Source: Rariloculus sp963665575 (GTDB lineage Bacteria > Pseudomonadota > Gammaproteobacteria > Steroidobacterales > Rariloculaceae). From it: DNA of 64,000 bases. Made by a program: the position numbers and the translations under genes. Shown here piece by piece: positions 24,832 to 33,419 of this stretch (its first letter is position 1; the number at the start of each line of letters is the position of its first letter). The stretch lies in assembly GCA_963665575.2 (NCBI GenBank), contig CAXXDW010000006.1:186001-250000 (forward strand). Reading direction: 5' to 3'. A model generated the notes under the pieces. The model was not told the origin of the DNA, searched no databases, and saw nothing but the letters and a program-made list of their open reading frames with translations.

Positions 24832-27747
24832 TCAAGCTTGCTCGAGCGCATCGGCCAGCACGCGAGCGACGTGCAGTGCCGTCCGCTCGCTGCCGTCGGC
24901 GATCTGGTGGCGGCAGCTCGTCCCGTCCGCGACGATCAGCGTGTCCTCGCCCGCGTCCCGGACGACCGGCAACAGCGCCATTTCCGCCATCGCGAGCGAT
25001 ACCTCGACGTGTTCGGCTTCGTAACCGAAAGCCCCGGCCATACCGCAGCAGCTCGACTGGATCGTCTCGACCGCGAGATCGGGTATGAGCCGGAGCGTGT
25101 CGGTTACCGCGGGCATGACCGCGAAAGCCTTCTGGTGGCAGTGGCCGTGGACCAGAGCGCGCCGGTAGGGCAGCTTCCCGAGCGGCAGCGAGAGCCGGCC
25201 CGCGGCTTTCTCGCGGCTCAGGAACTCTTCGAACGTCAGCGCGGCGTCAGCGAGCGCCGCAGTGTCGGCGCCCGGCAGGAGCGTAAGGAACTCATCGCGC
25301 AGACCGAGCACGCAGGACGGTTCGAGCCCGATGACCGGAACGCCGCGCTCGACGAACGGCTTCAATGCCGCAACGGTGCGTTTCGCCTCGGCACGCGCCT
25401 CCTCGACCATGCCCGTGGCGAGATACGTCCTGCCGCAGCACAGCGGTCGTCCGCCGTCCGCGGCCTGGGCAACCGCGACGCGGAAACCCGCGGCCGTGAG
25501 CACCTTGACGGCGGCGCGCAGGTTCTCCGGTTCGAAGTAGATGTTGAATGTGTCCGCCAGCAACACGACGTCGGCATCCGAGGCGCTCGCCGGGCTTTCG
25601 GCGGCCGGCCGGAACCGGTCGCGCCGCCAGGTCGGGAGGCTGCGCCGCGCAGCGATGCCGGCGAGTTTTTCCATGAGCAGGCCGAGCCCGGCGATGCGGT
25701 TGCGCAGATTCATCAAGCCGGACAGGCGAGCGGCCTTCGGCGCGAGGCGCGGCAGATGGGCGATGAGCCTGTCCCTGAGCGGGCGCGCGTGCCGGCGGTG
25801 GTACTGGTTCAGAAACTCGATCTTCATGGCCGCCATGTCGACGCCCGTCGGGCACTCCCGCCTGCAGGCCTTGCAGGACACGCAAAGTTCGAGCGTCCGG
25901 TACATGTCCTTCGACGTGAGGGCATCGCTGCCGAGTTGGCCGGCGAGCGCCCGGCGCAGCGAGTTGGCACGGCCGCGCGTCAGGTCGCGTTCGTTGTGCG
26001 TGACGCGCCAGGACGGACACATCGGGCTCGCGTCGAACTTGCGGCAGTGGCCGTTGTTGTTGCACATCTCGACAGCCGCCGCGAAGCCGCGCCCACGGTT
26101 GTGCGCGCCGACCTCGTGCGCGGACCAGTCGAGCGCCGTCTCGATCGGCAGCGTCGCGTAGCCCGGTTTGAAACGAAACAGTTCGCGGTCGTCCATCCTG
26201 GGCGGATCGACGATCTTGCCGGGGTTCATGAGCCCCTTCGGGTCGAACTGGCGCTTGATCTCGCCGAACGCCTTCGTGAGCCTCGGCCCGTACATCGGCT
26301 CGATCCATTCCGAGCGCACGAGACCGTCGCCGTGTTCGCCCGAGTACGAGCCCTTGTACTCGCGCACCATCGCGCAGGCTTCCTCGGCGATCGCGCGCAT
26401 CGACCTGACGTCCTTGTCCGAGCGCATGTCGAGCACCGGCCGCACGTGCAAGGTGCCGACCGAGGCGTGCGCGTACCAGGTCCCGCGGGTCCCGTGCTTC
26501 TCGAAAACCTCGGTCAGGCGCGCGGTGTAGTCGGCAAGATGCTCGAGCGGTACGGCGCAGTCCTCGATGAAGGACACGGGCTTCCCGTCGCCCTTCATCG
26601 ACATCATGATGTTGAGACCGGCCTTGCGAACGTTCCAGAAGTCCTTCTGCAGCCCCGGGTCCTCGATCTCGACCACGCTGTCCGGCAGCCCGAGGTCGCC
26701 CATGAGCTCGACAAGTTCCCCGAGCTTCGCGAGCTGCTCCGCGTGGTCGTCGCCCGCGAACTCGACGAGCAGGATCGCGTCGGGGTCGCCGCGCACGACC
26801 TGGTCCACGATGCCTTGAAAAGCCGGATTCGCGCGCGACAGCTCGATCATCGTGCGGTCGACGAGTTCCACGGCTGCGGGCTCGAGCTTGACGATGTGCT
26901 GAGTGTGGCTCATCGCCTCGTAGAAGGTCGGAAAGTGCGCGATGCCGAGCACCTTGTGCCGGGGCAGCGGCGCAAGTTTGAGCTTGATCCGGCGGAAATA
27001 GCCGAGCGTGCCTTCGGATCCCACGAGCAGCTGCGCCATGTTGAAGCGGCCCGTCGACGCCATGTCCAGGTTGTAGCCCGCGACGCGGCGCTGGACTTTC
27101 GGAACGCGTGCGGCGATCTCGTCCTCTTCGCCGACGTAGTAGCCGCGCACGACGTCGACGAGATGACCGTAACGTTGCGGGCCGTCGACGCGCTCGCCGA
27201 TCGGACCGACCTCGCCGAATTCGACGATGTCGCCGCTCGTGAGCCAGGCCTCGACGGCCAGCACGTTGTGCACCATGTTGCCGTAGCGGATCGAGCGCGC
27301 ACCGCAGCTGTTGTTCGCCGTCATTCCGCCGATCGTCGCCTGGGCGGATGTCGAGACGTCGACCGGATACCAGAGCCCGTGCGGCTTCAGATATGCGTTC
27401 AGCCTGTCGAGGACGACGCCCGGCTCGACCCAGACGGTCCTCTCGGCCGTATCGAGACCGTGGATGCCGGCGAGATGCCTGCTGTTGTCGACGATGACCG
27501 CTTTGCCCACGGCCTGACCGCACTGGGAACTGCCGGCGCCGCGCGGCAGTATCGGCACGTTCGACTCGGCGGCGATTTCAAGTGCGACGAGCGCGTCGTC
27601 CGCGTTGCGGGGCACGACGATGCCGAGCGGATCGATCTGGTAGATGGAGGCATCCGTGGAATAGCGGGCGCGGGAAAACGCGTCGAAAAGCACCTCGCAG
27701 TCGAGCTCGCGCCGGAAGCGGGCTTCGAGCGCGCCGAGATCGGTCAT
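24832..27747 (-). CDS. YdiJ-like FAD-linked 2-hydroxyacid dehydrogenase with Fe-S domain
   Basis: This 971-residue fusion combines a FAD_binding_4/FAD-oxidase C domain (D-lactate/glycolate/D-2-hydroxyglutarate dehydrogenase family) with a C-terminal GlpC-like iron-sulfur part. FAD motifs are ILPRGAGSSQCGQAVG and MTANNSCGARSIRYGNMVHN. The oxidase domain has GTLHVRPVLDMR and the catalytic-region SGEHGDGLVRSEW. The Fe-S half has CVSCKACRRECPTGVDMA and two CCG motifs (PLCCGRTYLATGM, SSCCGMAGAFGYE). YdiJ of E. coli has the same architecture and length and oxidises D-2-hydroxyglutarate; D-lactate or glycolate are alternatives. It is divergent from an aminotransferase and a GntP-like permease, supporting a role in hydroxyacid/glyoxylate metabolism. 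Confidence 0.9.
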   Translation of the reverse strand: MTDLGALEARFRRELDCEVLFDAFSRARYSTDASIYQIDPLGIVVPRNADDALVALEIAAESNVPILPRGAGSSQCGQAVGKAVIVDNSRHLAGIHGLDTAERTVWVEPGVVLDRLNAYLKPHGLWYPVDVSTSAQATIGGMTANNSCGARSIRYGNMVHNVLAVEAWLTSGDIVEFGEVGPIGERVDGPQRYGHLVDVVRGYYVGEEDEIAARVPKVQRRVAGYNLDMASTGRFNMAQLLVGSEGTLGYFRRIKLKLAPLPRHKVLGIAHFPTFYEAMSHTQHIVKLEPAAVELVDRTMIELSRANPAFQGIVDQVVRGDPDAILLVEFAGDDHAEQLAKLGELVELMGDLGLPDSVVEIEDPGLQKDFWNVRKAGLNIMMSMKGDGKPVSFIEDCAVPLEHLADYTARLTEVFEKHGTRGTWYAHASVGTLHVRPVLDMRSDKDVRSMRAIAEEACAMVREYKGSYSGEHGDGLVRSEWIEPMYGPRLTKAFGEIKRQFDPKGLMNPGKIVDPPRMDDRELFRFKPGYATLPIETALDWSAHEVGAHNRGRGFAAAVEMCNNNGHCRKFDASPMCPSWRVTHNERDLTRGRANSLRRALAGQLGSDALTSKDMYRTLELCVSCKACRRECPTGVDMAAMKIEFLNQYHRRHARPLRDRLIAHLPRLAPKAARLSGLMNLRNRIAGLGLLMEKLAGIAARRSLPTWRRDRFRPAAESPASASDADVVLLADTFNIYFEPENLRAAVKVLTAAGFRVAVAQAADGGRPLCCGRTYLATGMVEEARAEAKRTVAALKPFVERGVPVIGLEPSCVLGLRDEFLTLLPGADTAALADAALTFEEFLSREKAAGRLSLPLGKLPYRRALVHGHCHQKAFAVMPAVTDTLRLIPDLAVETIQSSCCGMAGAFGYEAEHVEVSLAMAEMALLPVVRDAGEDTLIVADGTSCRHQIADGSERTALHVARVLADALEQA

Positions 27748-28070
27748 CGTCGTACCGCCATGCACTCAGGAGCCCGCTCGTTCACGGGCGCCATCATAGC
27801 GTGATCGGACGCGGCGCGGAAAAGCTGCAGCAAGCCGAACCGTAGCCTCGGCATCGGCGCCGCCGGCCCGCGCAATTCCTGGCCTCTTGGGTCGTCAGGC
27901 CGCTTGGGGGGCAGGTGCAACGCTCGATGTGCCTCGGATCGATCGACATGCAGGAGGCGTTCCTGGGCCGAGCATGAAGTCAGGCGCAGCGATGCGAGTG
28001 GCTGGCTCAGGGTCGTGTGGCAATCGCGAGCGCTCTGGATAACAATGCGGCGGCGAACCGGGGTACGTCC
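27748..28070. other. Divergent intergenic region, YdiJ-like / aminotransferase
   Basis: About 323 bases separate two divergent starts. It should hold both promoters. I see no gene and no striking repeat in it. Confidence 0.4.
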
Positions 28071-29258
28071 ATGACTCACGAAAGCGGCCGCCACTTCCTG
28101 CAGATTCCGGGACCGACCAACGTTCCCGATCGCGTCTTGCGCGCGATCGACCAACCGACGATCGACCACCGGGGACCGGAGTTCGCCGCCCTCGGACTCG
28201 AGATCCTTGGCGAGCTGCCGAAGATCTTTCAGACGGAGCATCCCGTCGTCATCTATCCCTCGTCGGGCACGGGCGCCTGGGAGGCGGCGCTCGTCAACGC
28301 CCTGTCGCCCGGGGACCGGGTCCTCATGTGCGAGACGGGGCAATTCGCAGTGCTCTGGAAGCAGCTCGCAGTGCGGCTCGGGCTCGATACACAGGTCCTG
28401 CCGACCGACTGGCGGCACGGCGCGGATCCGGAAGCAATCGAAGCGGCATTGGCGGCGGATTCCGCACACGCGATCAAGGCCGTCTGCATCGTGCACAACG
28501 AGACCTCGACCGGCGTTGCGAGCCGCATCGGCGAAATACGCAAGGCGATCGACCGCGCGCAACACCCGGCGCTCTTCATGGTCGACACGATTTCCTCGCT
28601 CGCCTCGATCGACTACCGGATGGACGAATGGGGCGTCGACGTGACGGTCGCGGGCTCGCAGAAGGGCCTGATGCTGCCGCCGGGATTGGCGTTCAACGCG
28701 GTCTCGGACAAGGCCGTGGCGGCGAGCCGCAGCGCGTCGACGCCGAAGAGCTACTGGAGCTGGGACGATGTGCTCGCCGCCAACAAATCTGGCTTCTTCC
28801 CGTATACGCCTGCGACGAACCTGCTCTACGGGCTCAGCGAGTCGATCCGCATGCTGCTCGAGGAGGGTCTCGACAATGTCTTCGCTCGGCATGACCGGCA
28901 CGCTGCGGCGACGCGCCTGGCCGTCGGGACCTGGGGACTCGAGGTGCTTTGCCTGAATCCCGACGAGCACTCGAGTTCGCTCACGGCCGTACTCATGCCC
29001 GAGGGGCAAGACGCCGACAGCTTCCGTGCGGTCGTGCTCAAGGCCTTCGACATGTCGCTCGGCACCGGGCTCGGCCGGCTTGCCGGCAAGGTCTTCAGGA
29101 TTGGCCACCTCGGCAGCTTCAACGACCTCATGCTCGCGGGCACGCTGGCCGGCGTCGAAATGGGCCTGGCCCGGGCGGGCGTCCCGCACGCGCGCGGCGG
29201 CGTCGCGGCCGCACTCGACTGGCTCGCCGACATTTCGCCCGAGCGTGCGAACGAGTAA
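28071..29258 (+). CDS. Serine-glyoxylate-type aminotransferase (class V)
   Basis: This 395-residue PLP enzyme resembles alanine/serine-glyoxylate aminotransferases, which make glycine from glyoxylate. The N-terminus has the family signature FLQIPGPTNVPDRVLRAI. The middle has HNETSTGV, VDTISSLAS and the Schiff-base lysine in VAGSQKGLMLPPGLAF. The C-terminal half has FRIGHLGSFNDLMLAGTLAGVEMGL. The ATG at 28071 follows a GGGG; an upstream in-frame start adds an unrelated leader. It is followed after 11 bases by a GntP-type permease gene, so the pair is probably one transcript, and both are divergent from a FAD/Fe-S 2-hydroxyacid dehydrogenase, which could supply glyoxylate. Confidence 0.9.
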   Translation: MTHESGRHFLQIPGPTNVPDRVLRAIDQPTIDHRGPEFAALGLEILGELPKIFQTEHPVVIYPSSGTGAWEAALVNALSPGDRVLMCETGQFAVLWKQLAVRLGLDTQVLPTDWRHGADPEAIEAALAADSAHAIKAVCIVHNETSTGVASRIGEIRKAIDRAQHPALFMVDTISSLASIDYRMDEWGVDVTVAGSQKGLMLPPGLAFNAVSDKAVAASRSASTPKSYWSWDDVLAANKSGFFPYTPATNLLYGLSESIRMLLEEGLDNVFARHDRHAAATRLAVGTWGLEVLCLNPDEHSSSLTAVLMPEGQDADSFRAVVLKAFDMSLGTGLGRLAGKVFRIGHLGSFNDLMLAGTLAGVEMGLARAGVPHARGGVAAALDWLADISPERANE

Positions 29259-29269
29259 GGGAGCACTGC

Positions 29270-30631
29270 ATGGATCCCGCAACCGCCGTCGCCACGAGCC
29301 CGCTGGTCGCTCTTTTCGCGTTCCTGGGCGTCATCGTCCTTCTGCTGTTTCTGATCGCGAAATGGCGCTGGCACGTGTTTCTCGCCCTGCTCGTGCCGCT
29401 GTTGCTTTTCGGCGTGATTCCGGGCGTGCAAAGAAACAACTTCATCGCCGCGTTCGAATCGGGCTTCGGCAGCACGCTCGGCTCGATCGGCGTCGTCATC
29501 GTGCTCGGTTCGATCATCGCCGAGGCGCTCAGACACACCGGTGCAATCCAGACGATCACGCAGACCATGGTCAGCGCGGTCGGATCGAAACGCATGCCGC
29601 TCGCGCTGACCCTGACGGGCTTCGTGCTCGGCATCGCGATCTTTTCCGACGTCGCCTACGTGATCCTGAATCCGCTCGTGCACTCGGCCGCAAGGATGAT
29701 GGGCGTCACGATCAGCGTGATGTCGATCGGCCTCGTCGGCTCGCTGCAGCTCACCCATGCGATCGTTCCGCCCACGCCCGGTCCGCTTGCCGCGGCCGCC
29801 ATCGTCGGCGCGGACATCGGCACGACGATCATTTTCGGCGGAATCGCCTGCCTTGCGGGTTCGCTCGGAAGCTGGGTCTGGGGCCAGTACGTGATCGGGC
29901 CGCGCATCCCCACCATGGCCGCCGAGGAATACGTGACCGATGACTTTCTCGACAGCGATGCCGCGCGGCCCAATGCATGGAGTTCGTACGCACCGATCGC
30001 CGTACCGATCGTGCTGATTTCCGCACAGAGCGTCTCGCGGCTCTTCCTCCCGGAAGGCCACATCGTGCGCGACGGGCTCGCCTACATCGGCTGGCCGGTG
30101 ATCGCGCTCAGCATTGGCGTGTGGCTCTCGTTCCGCAACATCCGGACGCCCGAGCACCGCAAGGCGTCGACGAACGCCTGGGTCGAGGAAGCGCTCAGGA
30201 TCTCGGCAATGATCCTCGTCGTGACCGGGCTCGGCGGCTCGCTGAGCGAAATCCTGAGGGGCACGCCGGCCGTCGATTACATCAGCGGCATCTTTGCCGC
30301 CTACGGGCTGCCCGCGATTCTCCTGCCGTTCGTGATCGGCATCATCGGCAACATGATCACGGGCTCGACGACGGTCGGCGTCATCACGGCCGCGTCGCTT
30401 GTCGCACCGATGCTCGGCAGCCTCAACCTCTCGCCGGAGGCCGCGATGCTCGCGGGCGCCAGTGGCTCGGTGATCATCAAGTATGTGAACAGCAGCTACT
30501 TCTGGGTCTGTACGTCGCTTTCGAAGCTCAGCGCCAACGATGCAATCCTCGGCTATGGCGGCGCGACGCTCGTCGGCGGAATCGTGTCCTTCCTTGTCGT
30601 CTGCCTGCTCTGGGTCGTCGGGCTCGTCTGA
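29270..30631 (+). CDS. GntP-family gluconate/hydroxyacid:H+ symporter
   Basis: This 453-residue inner membrane protein has about twelve to fourteen helices and matches the GntP family of sugar-acid and hydroxyacid permeases. Visible features are GSIIAEALRHTGAIQTI, FVLGIAIFSDVAYVILNPL, LTHAIVPPTPGPLAAAAIVGADIG and GSTTVGVITAASLVAPML. The TPGP and DVAY motifs are typical. The ATG at 29270 lies 11 bases after the aminotransferase stop with GGGAG before it. Its place suggests uptake of a hydroxyacid such as glycerate or glycolate for the neighbouring enzymes; this is inference. Confidence 0.88.
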   Translation: MDPATAVATSPLVALFAFLGVIVLLLFLIAKWRWHVFLALLVPLLLFGVIPGVQRNNFIAAFESGFGSTLGSIGVVIVLGSIIAEALRHTGAIQTITQTMVSAVGSKRMPLALTLTGFVLGIAIFSDVAYVILNPLVHSAARMMGVTISVMSIGLVGSLQLTHAIVPPTPGPLAAAAIVGADIGTTIIFGGIACLAGSLGSWVWGQYVIGPRIPTMAAEEYVTDDFLDSDAARPNAWSSYAPIAVPIVLISAQSVSRLFLPEGHIVRDGLAYIGWPVIALSIGVWLSFRNIRTPEHRKASTNAWVEEALRISAMILVVTGLGGSLSEILRGTPAVDYISGIFAAYGLPAILLPFVIGIIGNMITGSTTVGVITAASLVAPMLGSLNLSPEAAMLAGASGSVIIKYVNSSYFWVCTSLSKLSANDAILGYGGATLVGGIVSFLVVCLLWVVGLV

Positions 30632-30643
30632 AGACGCGCTTCG

Positions 30644-31918
30644 TCAATCGGCCTCGAGCAGCTCGCCGCGCCAGATCTCGCTGAAATCAAGTTGCGCCGA
30701 GTGCACGAGCCTCGCATCGAGGGGGGTGCGGTCGAAACCCGTGACTTCATAGAGCAACTCGAACGCCGGCGGTTCGGCCGCGATGGCTTCGGGCACGGCC
30801 TGCTCGATGGAGCGCACGTACGGTGGGTCGCTGACGGCTTCGGCGCTGTGCATCAAGCCCGCGTCGCGCGTCCCCGCGACGACGACGAGTTGGTTCCCGC
30901 TCGGCCCCGGAAACGTCGAAAAGAGACCGTAATCCCGATAGTTGCGGTAGTCGGCCGGCAGTCCGGCCTCGCTCACGTAACGATCGCCGGTTTCGAGGTT
31001 CGTGAGCTCGTCGAACGTGTCGCCGATCTCGAGCGACGATGATGCGAACACGAACTCGATGATCTTGTCGAGCGCGCTGATGTAGCCCACGTAAACGATG
31101 TGGCTGGTCTTGAGATCCTCGATGTCGAGTTCGGACATCGGTACGACCGTGACGGGCTTGTCGGCCGTGTAGATCACTCGCAACAGGTCCCGCAGGGCGA
31201 ATGCCGTGCTGCGCGCGAGGTAGGTCAGATCGAGATCGACGTAACGGGCGCCGCGCTCGGGCTGCATCATCGCAAAGACGTCGAGATCCTCGCTCGAATT
31301 GACGGCAAATTCCCGGACCAGCCGCGCCACGTTACCGGCTTGGTCGAGCTCACCGACGATGTAGTAGTCGCCGACGACGACGAGCACGGGCAGATCGTCG
31401 TCGAAGAGCTCGCGCCAGATCGGCGATGCGGCAACTGCGCCGTAGCCGGAACTCCCGGCGTTGCCGCCCGCGCCGACAAGGAAGCCGACGCCGGCGCCGA
31501 GCGCTACGAGCAGCAGTGCAACTACGGCCAGGCGCACGCGAGACAGGCCGACGTGCGCGACCGGCGGTTCGTCCGCCGGAGTCGTCTGCGCCGAGACTAT
31601 CGTGACGCGATATTCGCCCTTGGGGATCGCGATCTGCAGCGTCTGGTCGCGGCCGTCGTTGCTGTAGTAGTGGTTGAGCTTCTGGCGCAGATTGTGAGCG
31701 TAAACGCGAACCATCGAGTCCTGGCTCGGATCGAACTCCGGACCCTTGCCGAACACCTCGGCGGCGATCTCAAGCTCCTTCGGAGTGCGGCCCTCGCCGG
31801 CGCAGGCCACGAGGAACTCGAGCAGTCGCACGTATGTGGCCGACCGGCCGAGCGCGCCGCGCGCAACGATCCTGTCGGCCTGTTCGCGTATGAGTGAATA
31901 GTCGTTCGTGGCGCTCAC
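30644..31918 (-). CDS. Membrane-anchored winged-helix (ToxR/CadC-like) regulator
   Basis: This 424-residue protein has a cytoplasmic N-terminal winged-helix-like domain (about residues 20-108) with VRLLEFLVACAGEGRTPKEL, FDPSQDSMVRVYAHNLRQKL and IAIPKGEYRV, where the last strand-turn is the hallmark of OmpR-type wings. One membrane helix follows (about 128-148), then about 270 residues that should lie in the periplasm and have no motif I recognise. That topology is the one-component ToxR/CadC design, sensing outside and binding DNA inside. It is convergent with the GntP gene (12 bases between stops). The target genes cannot be read from the sequence. Confidence 0.7.
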   Translation of the reverse strand: MSATNDYSLIREQADRIVARGALGRSATYVRLLEFLVACAGEGRTPKELEIAAEVFGKGPEFDPSQDSMVRVYAHNLRQKLNHYYSNDGRDQTLQIAIPKGEYRVTIVSAQTTPADEPPVAHVGLSRVRLAVVALLLVALGAGVGFLVGAGGNAGSSGYGAVAASPIWRELFDDDLPVLVVVGDYYIVGELDQAGNVARLVREFAVNSSEDLDVFAMMQPERGARYVDLDLTYLARSTAFALRDLLRVIYTADKPVTVVPMSELDIEDLKTSHIVYVGYISALDKIIEFVFASSSLEIGDTFDELTNLETGDRYVSEAGLPADYRNYRDYGLFSTFPGPSGNQLVVVAGTRDAGLMHSAEAVSDPPYVRSIEQAVPEAIAAEPPAFELLYEVTGFDRTPLDARLVHSAQLDFSEIWRGELLEAD

Positions 31919-32080
31919 GGGAACAGCAATCCGCCTGCGGCGGTTTCAATGCGAATCAACAACGGTAGCCCATCTGCTGCCGTGCATAAAGTTGACCGGC
32001 AGCGCGGCTGCGGGTTCCGCCTGGCGACGGAAACCGCCGTTCGAAACACGCGTTCGCGACGATCGATGGTGATTTGCCCG

Positions 32081-33259
32081 TCAGTCGGACCCGGCTTCGA
32101 GACCCTCGCGCGTTTCGGCGATCGCGAAGTCGACGACCTTGCGCAGCGCCTGTTCGCGGGTGTCGCCCTCCAGCAGGCGTAGCCGGTACAGGTCGAGCTG
32201 ACGATCGGCGCCGGAACCTTCGCTGATGATGGTCAGCGCACGGCGGATCTCGTTCTCGCAGCCCAGAGCCTGGGCATCGGGCACCAACTCCTCGATGAGT
32301 TCGGCCGTCTGGTCGTAGATGTCCGACCGCCCGCCGGCGTCGCGATTCGCAAGGAAAGCGAACACACCGTAGCGTTGCGCCATCCACCGATCCTCCTCGA
32401 TGAGTTCGGTGAGCGGCTCCGCCGGCAACGCGCCCTCGCGGTCAAGCCGCATGAGCTTGCGGATCAGCGATGCATAGAGCGCGGCAATGCTCAACGCGCC
32501 CTCGATGCGCGTGCAGACATCGCAGATACGCAGCTCCACGGTGGGATACGGATGCGACGGTCGAATGTCCCACCACAGCTCGCTGCCGTCTTCGATGAAG
32601 TTCATGCGCTGGTATTCGGCGACGAGGTTTTCGTATTCCGCCCAGGATCCGAGCGGACCGGGCATGCCCGTGCGCGGCAGGTTTCCCATGACCGTGAGCC
32701 GGTAGGACTTGAAGCCGGTTTCGCGACCGGCGATGAACGGCGACGAGGCGGACAGCCCGTGGAGCATCGGCAGGTAGCGCCGCAGTGCCGTCATGACCCG
32801 GACGCGCGCATCCGCATCGCCGAAGCCGGCGTGGATGTGCATGCCGCCGACGACGAGACGGCGCACGGCTTCCTGGTAGGTGGCTGCAAACTTGTGGTAG
32901 CGATCGCGCGGCGTCGGCGCCTGGTCCTTCCAGGTCGCGAAGGGATGCATGGATGCGGCCATCACCCGGGCGCCATATTGCTCGGCCGCGTCGATCACGA
33001 GCCGCCGCGTCTCGCGCAAGGCCTCGCGCAGATCGCCGACCGAGCTGCATACACGGGTATTCGTCTCGATCTGGGAGCGCAGGAATTCGCGAACGATCTT
33101 GTGCGGTCCGCGGTTTTCCTCGCAAGCCTCGAAGATGCGGGCGTCCGGATCCGCGAGAAGGTCGCGCGTCTCGGGATCGACGAGGAAAAACTCCTCTTCG
33201 ATGCCGAGCGTGACGGCGAAATCGTCGCTGTTCGCCGCGGGTGCAGGTCCGTTAGTCAT
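32081..33259 (-). CDS. ybdK: Carboxylate-amine ligase YbdK (glutamate-cysteine ligase type 2)
   Basis: This 392-residue ATP-dependent ligase belongs to the GCS2 family, with weak gamma-glutamylcysteine synthetase activity in E. coli. Family motifs are LGIEEEFFLVDPETRDL near the N-terminus, ETNTRVCSSVGDLREAL, MHPFATWKDQ, GGMHIHAGF, SSPFIAGRETGFKSYR and PTVELRICD. Length is typical. It stands alone on the minus strand with about 160 bases on each side, so it probably has its own promoter. Confidence 0.92.
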   Translation of the reverse strand: MTNGPAPAANSDDFAVTLGIEEEFFLVDPETRDLLADPDARIFEACEENRGPHKIVREFLRSQIETNTRVCSSVGDLREALRETRRLVIDAAEQYGARVMAASMHPFATWKDQAPTPRDRYHKFAATYQEAVRRLVVGGMHIHAGFGDADARVRVMTALRRYLPMLHGLSASSPFIAGRETGFKSYRLTVMGNLPRTGMPGPLGSWAEYENLVAEYQRMNFIEDGSELWWDIRPSHPYPTVELRICDVCTRIEGALSIAALYASLIRKLMRLDREGALPAEPLTELIEEDRWMAQRYGVFAFLANRDAGGRSDIYDQTAELIEELVPDAQALGCENEIRRALTIISEGSGADRQLDLYRLRLLEGDTREQALRKVVDFAIAETREGLEAGSD

Positions 33260-33419
33260 GATTTCGTCTATCCGTCATTGGATCGCCTGTGCGGAGTTTA
33301 CATGGCAGCCCTTTCGTTGGACCTGCTTTCACCGGAAATCGTTCGCATGTGCAACGACTGGCGGACCGTGACAAGGCCGCGCGGCCTGCCTGAATGTGAC
33401 CCGCGCCGGTCACTGGCCG

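Noticed and set aside
24619..27804. A 1061-codon open frame antisense to the YdiJ-like gene
   Set aside because: It mirrors the codons of a clearly real gene on the other strand; long antisense frames are expected in GC-rich DNA and it has no domain.
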